64,000 bases of DNA, taken from assembly GCF_003349955.1 (NCBI RefSeq), contig NZ_QLKQ01000009.1, positions 1 through 64,000 of the forward strand, read 5' to 3'. The DNA is from Azospirillum brasilense. Its GTDB lineage: Bacteria > Pseudomonadota > Alphaproteobacteria > Azospirillales > Azospirillaceae. A model generated the notes under the pieces. It was not told where the DNA came from. It searched no databases and worked only from the letters and a program-made list of their open reading frames with translations. Positions within the stretch are counted from its first letter, which is position 1; every line of letters begins with the position of its first letter. The position numbers and the translations under genes are program-made. Shown here piece by piece: positions 18,349 to 27,703 of this stretch.

Positions 18349-20591
18349 AGCAGCCGCCGGATGCCGGCCAGAAGCTCGTTCTGGTCGAAACGTGTCTTGA
18401 CGATGTAGGCGTCGGCGCCGAGGTCCAGCCCGCGCTCGCGGTCCTCGTCGCTGGCGCGCGAGGTGACCAGGATCACCGGCAGATCGGAGGTCATGGGGTT
18501 GCCCTTGACGGCCTGGAGCAGGGCGAACCCGTCCATCCTCGGCATCTCCACGTCGCTGATGATCAGGTTCACATCCTCCAGCTCGCCGAGCGTCTCGACC
18601 GCCTCGCGCCCGTCCACGCACAGCGTGACCCGGTAACCATGGGCCTCCAGGATGCTCTTTTCCAGGGTTCGCGTGGTGATGGAGTCGTCCACAACCAAAA
18701 TGTGTGGCCGTCGCCGCGCCGACTCGTCCACCGGACGGACCAGCGGCGGCAGGGCCATGCCCGGACGCGGCGACAGGGCCGCCGGGTTCAGCACCAGGGC
18801 CGGCGATCCGTCGTCCATCAGCACCGTGCCGAGGAAGCGGGCGGCGTCGATCCCCACCTCCTCCGCCGGGGTGACGACGGAGTCGCGGGTGGCCATCAGC
18901 GCGTCCACGACCAGCGCGACCCGCCGCCCGCCGGTGCGCAGGACGACCAGCGCCAGCGGCGCCCCGTTGCCCTGCGGCATGGCGCCGTCGTAGCCGAGCA
19001 AGGCGGCCAGCGGCGTCACCGGAACGTCCTCCTCCTCCAGCCGGATGGTCGGGGCGGCGAGGTCGGTGAACAGCGTGTCCGCCGGGACGCGCAGCACGCG
19101 CGCCACGTCGTTGCTGGGAATCGCCAGGATGTCGTCCTGGACCGCCACGAAGACCAGCCGCTGGCTGAGCAGGCTGAGCGGCACCTCCACCGTGACGGTG
19201 GTCCCGCCGCCCTCGCGCGCGGCCAGCGTCACCGAGCCCTGGAGCCGGGTCACCTCCCGCCGCACGATGGCGAGGCCCATGCCGCGCCCGGCGTATTCGT
19301 TCGCGGTGGGGGCGGTGGAGAAGCCCGGCTCGAAGATCAGGTCGAGCAGCCGTTCCTCCGGCGCCGACTCCGCCTCCTCGGCGCCCAGCAGGCCGCGCTC
19401 CACGGCGTGGCGGGCGATGGCCTCGCGGTTCGGGCCGCGCCCGTCGTCCTCGACGCGCAGGACGAGGCGGCGCCCGACCACCGAGGCTTCGAAGCGGACG
19501 GTGGCCGCGGCGCGCTTGCCCGCCGCCACCCGCTCCTGCGGGGTCTCGACGCCGTGGCTGACGGCGTTGCGCGCGATGTGCAGCACCGGGTCCTTCAGCC
19601 GTTGCAGGACCACCCGGTCGGCCTGGGTTTCCAGCCCGCGGATGTCCGCCTCGACCTCCTTGCCCTGGGCGCGGCTGATGTCGCGGATCATCCGGCCGAG
19701 GTTGCTGAACTGCGACTCCGCCGGCAGCATGCGGAGGTGCCGCACCTCGTCCTGGAACCCGCTGCCCCAGCGGCGCAGCGACCAGAGATGGCGGTCATGG
19801 GCGCGGTGCGCCGCGTCCAGCGAGGCGCCGAGCGCGCGGAAGCGCCGCTCGAAGGAGGACAGGCGCAGGGCCGTCTCGTCGCCCGCGAAGCTGATGCCGG
19901 CGGCCCCCGTGGTGTCGTGGGAGCCGCCGCGGAGCAGGCGGGGCCGCATGGCGTGCCAGCTCCGCTCCAGGGCGCGCCATTCGCCGCGCAGCTCGCGCAG
20001 CTCGGCGACCAGGGCGGACTGGTTCTCGATCTCCGGCAGGAGGCCGGCGGCGGCGGTGAACAGCCGCTCCAGCCCGGCGCTGCGGATGCGCACCAGGGCC
20101 GCGCCGTCACCGGCATCGACGGAGCGGGCCGGGCGCGGCGCGGCGGCGGGGGAAGCGGCTCCCGCCTCCGCCGCGGCGGGGCGGCGCTGGACCGGTTCCG
20201 GCCCGCCGCCCTCGCCGCCCATGCGGGTCAGTGCGGCCAGCACCTCGGCGATGTCCACCTCGCCGCCGCCGCGGGTCGCCCAGGCCACCACATCCTCGAT
20301 GGCGTCCAGCGCGCGGCGCACCACGTCGCGGGCCGCGGCGTCGAAGGGCACGTCCCCGCGCTGGATGGCGATGAAGGCGGCCTCCAGCCAGTGGGACAGC
20401 CGCTCGACCTCCGGCAGATCGACGGCGCGGGCGGCACCCTTCAGGCTGTGGGCGCGGCGGTGGATCTCCACCAGATCGGGGTGGTGCGCCGGGTCCTTCT
20501 CCACCGCGCGCAGGGACTCGCGGATGGCCGCGAGGTGCTCCTTGTGCTCCAGGTCGAAGGCGGCGAGCAGGCGCGTGCGGATGTCGTTCAT
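18345..20591 (-). CDS. cheA: Hybrid CheA histidine kinase with C-terminal receiver (WspE/CheA3 type)
   Basis: A 748-residue signalling kinase. An N-terminal Hpt domain carries His48 (AHSLKGAA). A variable linker leads to the HATPase domain (HIARNAVSHG, EDDGRG, GRGMGLAIV), a CheW-like docking domain, and a receiver domain at the C-terminus (VVDDS, SDVEMPR). The fused receiver is typical of alternative-output systems such as Wsp and Che3 rather than flagellar CheA. It lies 61 bases after the MCP gene on the same strand. An intact phosphorelay (Hpt to REC) can be drawn within this one protein plus CheB and the double-receiver protein. Confidence 0.95.
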   Translation of the reverse strand: MNDIRTRLLAAFDLEHKEHLAAIRESLRAVEKDPAHHPDLVEIHRRAHSLKGAARAVDLPEVERLSHWLEAAFIAIQRGDVPFDAAARDVVRRALDAIEDVVAWATRGGGEVDIAEVLAALTRMGGEGGGPEPVQRRPAAAEAGAASPAAAPRPARSVDAGDGAALVRIRSAGLERLFTAAAGLLPEIENQSALVAELRELRGEWRALERSWHAMRPRLLRGGSHDTTGAAGISFAGDETALRLSSFERRFRALGASLDAAHRAHDRHLWSLRRWGSGFQDEVRHLRMLPAESQFSNLGRMIRDISRAQGKEVEADIRGLETQADRVVLQRLKDPVLHIARNAVSHGVETPQERVAAGKRAAATVRFEASVVGRRLVLRVEDDGRGPNREAIARHAVERGLLGAEEAESAPEERLLDLIFEPGFSTAPTANEYAGRGMGLAIVRREVTRLQGSVTLAAREGGGTTVTVEVPLSLLSQRLVFVAVQDDILAIPSNDVARVLRVPADTLFTDLAAPTIRLEEEDVPVTPLAALLGYDGAMPQGNGAPLALVVLRTGGRRVALVVDALMATRDSVVTPAEEVGIDAARFLGTVLMDDGSPALVLNPAALSPRPGMALPPLVRPVDESARRRPHILVVDDSITTRTLEKSILEAHGYRVTLCVDGREAVETLGELEDVNLIISDVEMPRMDGFALLQAVKGNPMTSDLPVILVTSRASDEDRERGLDLGADAYIVKTRFDQNELLAGIRRLL

Positions 20592-20652
20592 GCCGCCCGC
20601 GCCTTCCGTCCGTCCTGGTTCCTACCCTGGCCCGCTCCTGCCGTCGCCATGG

Positions 20653-22329
20653 TCACACGCGGTAGTTCCGCACGGCCTCGACCAGACCCTGGCCGAGATC
20701 GTTGAGGTTGGTGGCGGCCCCTTCGAGCTGGCGGGTGCCGGCGGCGGTCTGGCTGCTCGCCTCGCGGATGTTCTGGAGCGCCTGGATCACCTGCTCCAGG
20801 CCGATCTGCTGCTGGTTGGTCCCGGCGACGATCTGCTGGAAGGCGAGCACGCTCTCCTGCACGCTTTCGGCGAGGTCGCGGATGGTCGACTGGGTGGCGT
20901 CGGTCTGGCGCTTGCCGGCGCCGACGCGCTTGACCGCCTCCTCCGTCAGCATGACCGAGGCGTTGATGCCGTGCTGGATCTCGCTGAGGTTGGAACGGAC
21001 CTGGGCGGTGGCCTCCTTCGACTGGTCGGCGAGGCTCTTGATCTCGCTCGCCACCACGGCGAAGGTCCGGCCGTGCTCCCCGGCGGCGGCGGCCTCGATG
21101 GCGGCGTTCAGGGCCAGCAGGTGGCAGCGCTCGGCGATGTCGTTGACGGTCAGGATGATCTCGCCGATCGCCTGGGTGCGCTCCGACAGGATGACGATGT
21201 TCTCGGCGACCGCCTCCGCCTGCTCGCGGATGGCGTCCATCGCCTGGTTGGTGTCCTCCACCGCCTTCAGGCCGGTCTCGGAGTTGGAGGCGGCGACCTG
21301 GGCGTTCTGCGCCACGTCCTGGGCGCGGCGGTTGATCTGCGCGCCGGATTCGGTGATCTCGCTGAGCGTCGCCGTCGTCTCCTCCACGGCGGCGAGCTGC
21401 TGGGCGACGCTGGCCGCCTGCTGCTGGGTCGAGGCGCGGATCTGCGCGGTGGCGGCGTGCATGCTCTCGGCCGTGGCGCGGGTGGTCCTGGCCATGCTGC
21501 GCAGGTTGCCGGTCATCTCGTTGAGGTGGGTCCCCAGCTCGGCCAGCTCGTCGTCGCCGGGCACGACCACCGTCTTGGTCAGGTCGCCCTTGCCCACCTG
21601 GGTGACGTAGCCGATGGCGGTGCCGAGCCGCTTGGTGACCGAGCTGCCGATCAGGATGGCGATGGCGACGGCGAGCGCCACCACGATGACCAGCGCCAGG
21701 ATCGAGGAGCGCACCGCGTCGTCGTAAAGGGCCCGGATGTTCTCGCGCCCGGCCTCCGACAGGCGGCTGATGTCGCTGTGCAGGTCGGACAGCTGGCCGG
21801 CCATGGCCACCCGCATCTCCTCCACCCGCGTCAGCCGCGCCAGCGCCTCCGGTTCGGTCCCGGCGGCCACCCGCTCCATCAGCGTGTTGGCCTCTTCGAG
21901 CATGCGGTGCGAATACTGGTCGAAGCTGTTGATCTGGGCGACCAGCTCGCCCCAGATGCGGCGGCGGTCCTCGGTGGTCCCCTCCTCGGCCCGTTCGGCG
22001 GCGATGCGCTTCAGCTTGGCGACCTGGTCGAACATGGCCATCGAGCCGTCGCGGTAGCGCTGGCGGAGCTGCGTGATGTCCGGGACGCCGCCCTGGATCT
22101 GGGCCAGCGCCGCGGCGTGGGTCGCCGCCTCGCGCAGGCTGCGCAGGTTGCTTTCGGTCACCTCGATCTCGCGCACCGCCTCCGACACCTGGATGTCGTA
22201 GGTGGCGATGCCCATCATGACCTTCATGCCGTCCGCGAACCGCATCATCTGGAACGCCGCCAGCAGCCCGGTCAGCAGGCAGACGACCCCGAAGCTGAGC
22301 ATCAGCTTGTGCTTGACCTTCAGTTTCAT
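20653..22329 (-). CDS. Methyl-accepting chemotaxis protein
   Basis: A 558-residue transmembrane receptor. TM1 near 9-28 and TM2 near 212-236 enclose a helical four-helix-bundle type periplasmic domain; HAMP follows, then the long cytoplasmic coiled coil. The hairpin tip reads ERCHLLALNAAIEAAAAGE, where most receptors have Asn in place of Cys-His, a small departure from the consensus. Its start overlaps the upstream cheW stop (ATGA). It is the only receptor in this operon and so probably its dedicated input. Confidence 0.95.
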   Translation of the reverse strand: MKLKVKHKLMLSFGVVCLLTGLLAAFQMMRFADGMKVMMGIATYDIQVSEAVREIEVTESNLRSLREAATHAAALAQIQGGVPDITQLRQRYRDGSMAMFDQVAKLKRIAAERAEEGTTEDRRRIWGELVAQINSFDQYSHRMLEEANTLMERVAAGTEPEALARLTRVEEMRVAMAGQLSDLHSDISRLSEAGRENIRALYDDAVRSSILALVIVVALAVAIAILIGSSVTKRLGTAIGYVTQVGKGDLTKTVVVPGDDELAELGTHLNEMTGNLRSMARTTRATAESMHAATAQIRASTQQQAASVAQQLAAVEETTATLSEITESGAQINRRAQDVAQNAQVAASNSETGLKAVEDTNQAMDAIREQAEAVAENIVILSERTQAIGEIILTVNDIAERCHLLALNAAIEAAAAGEHGRTFAVVASEIKSLADQSKEATAQVRSNLSEIQHGINASVMLTEEAVKRVGAGKRQTDATQSTIRDLAESVQESVLAFQQIVAGTNQQQIGLEQVIQALQNIREASSQTAAGTRQLEGAATNLNDLGQGLVEAVRNYRV

Positions 22330-22952
22330 TCTTCTTTCATGCTCCTCAGCGTCTCCAGGATCGCCGGCACGTCCAGCACGGCGACGCGGCCCCGGGTGAT
22401 GGCGGTGACGAAGGACCCGGCTTCCGGCGGCGCCTTCCCGTCAGAGCCGTCCAACTCCATCACCGTGTCCACGGTGCGCAGGCGCAGCGCCACCGGCCGC
22501 TCCCCGCCGCGCAGCACGACGGCGAAGCCGCCGCCGGCGGGAACGGCGTTGCGTCCGCACAGCCGGTCCACGTCGAACAGGCGCATCACGCGCCCGTCGA
22601 TGGCGATCAGCCCCAGCAGCTCCGGCGGCGCGTGGGGGACGCGGGCCACCCGCGGCAGCGGCACGATGCGGGACAGGTGGCGCAGGTCCAGCCCGTACGA
22701 CCCGTCCGCTCCGCGCCCGACCAGCAGGGCGACCGGCGCCTCGGCTTCCGCCGCGGCGTCGGCCTCGTCGGCGGAGGGGACGAGGGCCAGATCCTCGGCG
22801 CGGCGGCGCAGCAGCGCGTCGGCCCAGGCGCCGCCCGGCGCCGCAGCCTCCGCCGCCTCCCGGCCCTGACGGGCCAGGCGCGCGCGGACGGCGGCCCAGT
22901 CGATGCCGTCCTTCGCATCGGCCGCCTGTCCGGTTCCGGTCCGGTCGTCCAT
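22326..22952 (-). CDS. cheW: CheW-like coupling protein
   Basis: A 208-residue protein with a CheW fold at about 70-200 (VALLVG, LDLRHLSRIVPLPRV, PELLGLIAIDGRVMRLFDV). It has an extended, Ala/Glu-rich N-terminus of about 70 residues, longer than ordinary CheW and like WspD. The ATG at 22952 touches the cheR stop; a GTG at 22955 is also possible. It is expected to bridge the MCP and CheA. Confidence 0.88.
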   Translation of the reverse strand: MDDRTGTGQAADAKDGIDWAAVRARLARQGREAAEAAAPGGAWADALLRRRAEDLALVPSADEADAAAEAEAPVALLVGRGADGSYGLDLRHLSRIVPLPRVARVPHAPPELLGLIAIDGRVMRLFDVDRLCGRNAVPAGGGFAVVLRGGERPVALRLRTVDTVMELDGSDGKAPPEAGSFVTAITRGRVAVLDVPAILETLRSMKEE

Positions 22953-24412
22953 CACGGCTCCTCACCCGAGAACCAAAGGTCGATCATGCTGCGCAGCTCG
23001 GCCACGGTCAGGCCGCCGCCCTCGGCCACCAGCTCCGTCGCGTCGTGGGCGGCGACGGTGGCGCGGGCGTTGCGGAAATGGCGCTGCGCCGGGGCCAGCT
23101 TGCCACGCCGCCAGTAGGCCAGCGCCAGATGGTAGTCGGCCAGCGCGAAGTCGGAGTCCAGATACAGCGCCCGCTTGAAGGCGGCGATCGGGTCGCCGAC
23201 GCCCAACTCCTCCTCCAGCAACCCCAGCCGGAAATGCACCACGGGGTCGAGGCGGTTGCGCTCGGCCAGGGCGATGCAGGCGTCCAGCGCCGCCGCCCGG
23301 TCGCCGTCGGCCACGGCGGGGCCGCCCGCCGGCGGTGGCTGCGGGGCGGGAAGGGGCGCGGGTGTCGGTTTCGCCGCGGTGGCGCGCAGCCGTGCCGCGG
23401 GGTCCGTCGCCGTGTTGCGCTTCTTCGCCGGCTTCGGCTCGGCAGGCTTTGTCTCCGCGGGCTTCGGCTCGGCGAGCGTGGGGGGCGCGGGGACGGGAAT
23501 CGTCACCGGAAGGGCCGCCGGGAAAGCCGCCGGGAAAGCCGCCGTGGGGACGCTGCCGGGGCGCGGCTTGCGGTAGATGGTGGCGCCCGGCACCGGCACG
23601 GGGGTGAACAGGCTGTTGACCTGCTGCCCCGTCTCCGCATGGCCGACCACCAGCCAGCCGTTGGGCACCAGCACCTCGTGCAGGTTCTCCAACAGGCGGG
23701 TGCGCGTCGGCTCGTCGAAATAGATCATGACGTTGCGGCACAGCACGAGGTCCAGAGCGCCCAGGCCCCGCGGGTAGTTGGGCAGCGGCCCCTCGACGAG
23801 GTTGAAGACGGAGAAGCTCGTCCATTCGCGGAAGCGCGGCTTGACCGCCCACAGGTCGCCCTGCCGGTCGAAGCATTCCGCCAGGACCGCCGGGTCGAGC
23901 CCGCGCACCGCCCAGTTTCCGTAGACGCCGCGCCGCGCCGTCTCGATGAAGCTGGCGTTCAGGTCGGTGCCGACGATGCTGACCTGCCAGTCGCGGAGCT
24001 GCTCGGCGAAATGCCGCTTCAGCAGGATTTCCAGCGTGTAGGCCTCCGGCCCGATCGAGCAGCCGGCGCTCCAGATGCGCAGCAGGCGGCTCTCCCGGTT
24101 GCGGCGCAGGCATTCCGGGATGGCGACGGCGCACAGCGCCTCGAACTGCTCGGCGTAGCGGAAGAAGAAGGTCTCGCCGACCGTCAGCTCGTTGATGAGC
24201 GCCTGATACTCCGGCCCGGTCGGCCCTTCCCCGGCGAGCTGCGCCAGATAGGCGCCGAGGCCCAGGGTCGGCTTGTCCGACAGGCGGCGGTTGATGCGCT
24301 CCGCCAGGGCGGCGTCCTTGTCGGCGTAGTAGGCGAGCCCGGTCGCCCCGATGACGGCGGCCTTGATCCGGGGAAAGACGGGATCGCGCAGGATGGCGTC
24401 GATGCGGTTCAT
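22952..24412 (-). CDS. cheR: CheR methyltransferase with C-terminal TPR region (WspC type)
   Basis: A 486-residue protein. The CheR domain (about 1-275) includes TVGETFFFR, the SAM-binding WSAGCSIGPEAYTLEI (Gly-Glu replaced by Gly-Pro at the usual GEE site) and LVLCRNVMIYF. A Pro/Ala/Lys linker (about 290-390) leads to TPR-like helices (about 395-470). This CheR-TPR layout is characteristic of Wsp-like systems. It adds methyl groups to receptor glutamates. It starts inside the upstream cheW stop. Confidence 0.93.
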   Translation of the reverse strand: MNRIDAILRDPVFPRIKAAVIGATGLAYYADKDAALAERINRRLSDKPTLGLGAYLAQLAGEGPTGPEYQALINELTVGETFFFRYAEQFEALCAVAIPECLRRNRESRLLRIWSAGCSIGPEAYTLEILLKRHFAEQLRDWQVSIVGTDLNASFIETARRGVYGNWAVRGLDPAVLAECFDRQGDLWAVKPRFREWTSFSVFNLVEGPLPNYPRGLGALDLVLCRNVMIYFDEPTRTRLLENLHEVLVPNGWLVVGHAETGQQVNSLFTPVPVPGATIYRKPRPGSVPTAAFPAAFPAALPVTIPVPAPPTLAEPKPAETKPAEPKPAKKRNTATDPAARLRATAAKPTPAPLPAPQPPPAGGPAVADGDRAAALDACIALAERNRLDPVVHFRLGLLEEELGVGDPIAAFKRALYLDSDFALADYHLALAYWRRGKLAPAQRHFRNARATVAAHDATELVAEGGGLTVAELRSMIDLWFSGEEP

Positions 24413-24933
24413 CGGGCCTCCTCGCCTACCCCGGAGCCGGAGGCGCCGAGCCGGGCCAGACGCTCGTCGGCCATGGCCTGGAAGGCGGCGAGCAGCCGGC
24501 CCTCCGCCTCGGTCAGCAGACGGGTGGGGTCGATCAGCGTGGCCGTGCCGGCACCGTGCGGGATGGTCGCCACGGCGCAGCCGTTGAAGGTCAGGCCGGG
24601 GTCGGCGGCCGTCCGCTCCGCGTCGGGGATCGGCAGGATGTTGAACACCCGGTCGGCCAGCAGGGCCAGCGGACGGCCGGTCCAATCGGTCAGGAACAGC
24701 GGCGCGTACAGCTCCGGCGGCGCGGCCGCGAAGCCGAACAGCAGGTCGAGCCGCAGGACCGGGACGGCGCGGCCCTGGTAGCGGAACAGGCCGGCGACCA
24801 CGGCGGGCGCCGCGGGCGGGCGGTCGAGCCGGGGCAGCGGCAGGAACCGGCGCACGGAGTCCGCCGGCAGGGCCAGGGTCCTGCCGGAGACGGAAAAGAT
24901 CACACACCGTGTCGCGGATGCCGTCGCAGCCAT
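24409..24933 (-). CDS. cheW: CheW-like coupling protein, first gene of the cluster
   Basis: A 174-residue CheW-type protein with CVIFSVSGRTLALPAD, LFRYQGRAVPVLRLD and LLADRVFNILP segments, ending in a short helical tail. The ATG at 24933 is chosen although the nearest purine-rich sequence (GAGGAAGG) is 12 bases away. It is the first gene of a minus-strand operon of overlapping genes running to 14790, a WspB/WspD-like partner to the second CheW. Confidence 0.85.
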   Translation of the reverse strand: MAATASATRCVIFSVSGRTLALPADSVRRFLPLPRLDRPPAAPAVVAGLFRYQGRAVPVLRLDLLFGFAAAPPELYAPLFLTDWTGRPLALLADRVFNILPIPDAERTAADPGLTFNGCAVATIPHGAGTATLIDPTRLLTEAEGRLLAAFQAMADERLARLGASGSGVGEEAR

Positions 24934-25099
24934 CGCGGGCGCACACCTTCCTCTGTCAGTTGCCGGGTTCGGGGGGCGCAGCCGGACCCTGGACCCTATT
25001 ATTGGGTGGCGCCGGGGGGCTTGAAACCGGCGCAGAACATGCCGCATCGCACCTGGGATGGAAATACCACCAAAGGCAAAAGCCCCAGCCCAAGGTAGC

Positions 25100-25119
25100 G
25101 GTATGACGCCGGTCATACC
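25100..25119. promoter_or_regulatory. Inverted repeat, possible operator
   Basis: GGTATGAC and GTCATACC form a perfect 8-bp dyad around a 4-base centre. It lies between the divergent cheW (24933) and panD (25207) genes and could serve either. The rest of the 273-base gap (24934-25206) shows no gene or clear promoter. Confidence 0.4.
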
Positions 25120-25206
25120 GTGGGCGCCGGAACGCTTGCTGTTTTCGCAGTTGCGGTTACAAACATCCTCCCAACGGCCGACCAGCCGCACCGACCAGAG
25201 GGGATC

Positions 25207-25641
25207 ATGATCAAGGTTGTCCGAGCGAAGCTGCACTGCCTGCGCGTCACCGACGCCAACCTGAACTATCAGGGGTCGATCACCCTCGATCCGGAGCAGT
25301 GCGAGGCGGTCGGGATCTACCCGCTGGAATTCGTGGAGATCTGGAACAAGAACTCCGGCGCGCGGATCAGCACCTACGTCATCTATGGGGAGCGCGGCTC
25401 GCGCTGCTGCGTGCTCAACGGCTCGGCGGCGCGGAGCTGCCAGCCGGGGGACGAGGTCATCATCGCCGCCTCCTGGTACTGCCAGCCGACGGAGCTGGCG
25501 ACGCTGCGGCCGCGCGTGCTGACCTTCAACGCCGACAACAGCGTCGACCGGTCGCTGACCTACGACGTGACGGCGCTGGACGGCGGGCGGTTCGACTTCG
25601 CGATTCGCGAGGGCGCTTTCCCGGAGCCGGAACCCGCCTGA
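25207..25641 (+). CDS. panD: Aspartate 1-decarboxylase (PanD)
   Basis: A 144-residue pyruvoyl enzyme converting aspartate to beta-alanine for pantothenate and CoA synthesis. Self-cleavage is expected between Gly23 and Ser24 (LNYQGS). The substrate-binding ISTY motif with preceding Arg, ERGSR and VLNGSAA match the family. It has about 15 more C-terminal residues than E. coli PanD (126). AGAGGGGATC before the ATG supports the start. panB and panC are not nearby. Confidence 0.9.
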   Translation: MIKVVRAKLHCLRVTDANLNYQGSITLDPEQCEAVGIYPLEFVEIWNKNSGARISTYVIYGERGSRCCVLNGSAARSCQPGDEVIIAASWYCQPTELATLRPRVLTFNADNSVDRSLTYDVTALDGGRFDFAIREGAFPEPEPA

Positions 25642-25822
25642 CCCGCCTCCTCCGAATCGCCGCAAATAAAAGAAGCGGCATCGGGCGAGTCCACGCGCAA
25701 AGCGAGCGCTTCGACGACTTGCGCGCGTCTTGCGAGGGATAGGCCATGAGTCCCACTTGAACGCGCGGCAATTTTTGCCTACTCTACTTGGGTGGGAGTG
25801 CGGACAGCGAGGAGTGCGTGTC

Positions 25823-26065
25823 ATGGGCGTCAGCGGCATAGGGGGCTATCAGCAGCAAGCCTTCACGACACCGTTAAGCAGCGGGCCGGCGGCCCTCCAG
25901 CAGACCCGGGGAACCGACGCGAACCAGCAGGCCCAGAAGGCCGAAGAGGATCGCCGCCAGCAGGTCCAGGCCCAGGACCAGCAGGCGCAGCAGAGCCAGC
26001 AGGCCCTCTCGTCGGGCGGCAACACCACCCCGACCCGCGGACAGAACCTCAACATCACGGTCTGA
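25823..26065 (+). CDS. Small Gln-rich hypothetical protein
   Basis: An 80-residue protein. The ATG at 25823 is chosen because GAGGAG lies at proper distance; an upstream in-frame start at 25730 has none. The middle (about 28-62) is very rich in Gln, with Glu/Asp/Arg, giving a hydrophilic, probably disordered or coiled segment. No family recognised. It precedes a FlaG-like gene by 70 bases on the same strand, and both may be expressed together. Confidence 0.55.
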   Translation: MGVSGIGGYQQQAFTTPLSSGPAALQQTRGTDANQQAQKAEEDRRQQVQAQDQQAQQSQQALSSGGNTTPTRGQNLNITV

Positions 26066-26135
26066 TCGCGCGTCGTCCAATCGGGACCCGCCCGGCTTGT
26101 CCGGCTCCGGGTCCGCAGGGGAAAGGCGGCCAGCC

Positions 26136-26714
26136 ATGGACATCCGAAGCGTTTCCGGCATCCAGGCGAACCGGCCGACTCCGGCATCGGCGGTTCCGAC
26201 ACCGCAATCCGTGGCTGATGCCGCGGCACCGACGTCCCAAACCACGTCCGGCGTTGCGGACCAATCCACCTCGGCGGCGTCCCCGTCCGATCCGGTGGTG
26301 GTGGCCGGCGGCTACATCAGCCCGGTCCTGCGCTACGACCAGGACGCTCGTCTGGCCGTCATCTATTTCCGCGACCGGTCCTCCGGCGAAACGCAGAACC
26401 AGATCCCGGCGCAGCAGGTGGTCGAGGAATACCGCCGCACCGCCAGCCGCCTGGGCGTTGCGAGCGATGGAGCGGCGGAAGGCCAAGACACCGGCAAAGG
26501 GAGCAGGGCATCCGGTGGTACCGCCACGCCGGGCGGCGCCGGACGGAGCGTCGGATCGGGATACGGTGCCGCCGCATCGAGCGCCGCCCCGACCAGCGGA
26601 CCGCCGCCCGCGACAGGCGCCGGCCCGGCGGGAGCCGCCTCGGCCGCCGTTCCCCGCGCTGCGGGGTCCTACGGCGCCGGTTCGCCGGGGGCCATCGTCT
26701 CCGTCACCGTCTGA
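26136..26714 (+). CDS. FlaG-like domain protein
   Basis: A 192-residue protein. A low-complexity Pro/Ala/Ser N-terminus is followed (about 50-105) by a segment resembling the FlaG fold: YDQDARLAVIYFRDRSSGE, then QNQIPAQQVVEEY, the beta-hairpin plus IPxxxVxxxY signature of FlaG proteins linked to flagellar filaments. The C-terminal half is Gly/Ala/Ser-rich. GGGAAAGG precedes the ATG. Its last 46 bases overlap the convergent exonuclease-like gene. A flagellar role is suggested by the domain only; no flagellar genes are in view. Confidence 0.65.
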   Translation: MDIRSVSGIQANRPTPASAVPTPQSVADAAAPTSQTTSGVADQSTSAASPSDPVVVAGGYISPVLRYDQDARLAVIYFRDRSSGETQNQIPAQQVVEEYRRTASRLGVASDGAAEGQDTGKGSRASGGTATPGGAGRSVGSGYGAAASSAAPTSGPPPATGAGPAGAASAAVPRAAGSYGAGSPGAIVSVTV

Positions 26715-27703
26715 TCCGGCAGTTCGAAGCGGGCGACCAGCGGCGCGTGGTAGCTTTCCGGGGAATGGCTGACCGTGGCGTGGGCGACCAGTTCGTCGCC
26801 CAGCGCCTCGTTGTGGATTTCGGCGGAGCGGAACCAGCCCAGCAGGGCGCGTGACACCAGCAGATGGTCGAGCATCACCGCGTCGCCGCCGTGCAGCACG
26901 GTGAAGCGCCGCTCCTCGGGGACGGAGCGCTCCAGCGGCACCAGCGACCGCCCGGCGAGATGGCCGTTGCCGGTCTCGTCCAGGTCGGCGCGGATGATGC
27001 GGACGGGGGTCTGCTCGATTTCGGCGTTGAGGTCGCCGGCGACCAGGATCAGCGCCTGCGGGTCGGCGTCGAACACCCGCTCCACCGCCAGCCGGGCCTC
27101 CAGCGCCTGCCCGGCCCGCTTGATCGAGGCCAGATAGAAGCCTTCCGCCCAGCCGCCGACGCTCTTCCAGGTGGAGGCGTTCTTCTTCTGCCCCGGCACC
27201 GGCGCGGCGATCGGCGCGCGCAGATGCAGGTTGAAGACGTGCAGCCGGCGCCCGCCGGGCAGTTCGATCTCGCCGTGCAACACCGGGCGGTCCCAGGTCA
27301 CGGCGTCGCCGCCGGGCTGGGCCGGGTCGGCGGTGACCATGCGGACCTGTGGGGAGGGCACCAGATCGTGCCGGTACTGCCGCGCCGCCAGGATCGGCCA
27401 GCGGCTGACCAGCACGAGGTTGTGGCGGTCGGCCAGCTTCGTCCCCTCGCCGCCGGAGGTGCGGTGGAAATCGGCGTAGGGGCCACCCTCCAGCAGCCGG
27501 TTCAGCGCGCGCAGGGTGCGCGGCTCCCCCTTCGCGTCGCGCTGGCCGTTGACCTCCTGAAGGCACAGGATGTCGGCGTCCAGCCGCTCTAACTGCGGGC
27601 GCAGGACGGCGGCGCGCTCCTCGAAGGAGAGGTCGCCGGTGTCGTCCAGGCTTTCCAGGTTGAAGGTGGCGATGCGGATGCTGCTGCGGGTGCTGCGGCT
27701 CAT
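26669..27703 (-). CDS. Endonuclease/exonuclease/phosphatase family protein
   Basis: A 344-residue protein of the EEP fold. Early ATFNLESL and CLQEVNG supply the metal-binding Asn and Glu. FNLHLRAP, VAGDLNAE and a final VSHSPESYHAPLVA provide the remaining catalytic Asp, Asn and His. No signal peptide or membrane helix is seen, so it is probably cytoplasmic. The substrate (DNA, phosphoinositide-like or other phosphodiester) cannot be told. The start overlaps the preceding methyltransferase stop by four bases, forming a cheD-methyltransferase-EEP unit. Confidence 0.88.
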   Translation of the reverse strand: MSRSTRSSIRIATFNLESLDDTGDLSFEERAAVLRPQLERLDADILCLQEVNGQRDAKGEPRTLRALNRLLEGGPYADFHRTSGGEGTKLADRHNLVLVSRWPILAARQYRHDLVPSPQVRMVTADPAQPGGDAVTWDRPVLHGEIELPGGRRLHVFNLHLRAPIAAPVPGQKKNASTWKSVGGWAEGFYLASIKRAGQALEARLAVERVFDADPQALILVAGDLNAEIEQTPVRIIRADLDETGNGHLAGRSLVPLERSVPEERRFTVLHGGDAVMLDHLLVSRALLGWFRSAEIHNEALGDELVAHATVSHSPESYHAPLVARFELPDQTVTETMAPGEPAP

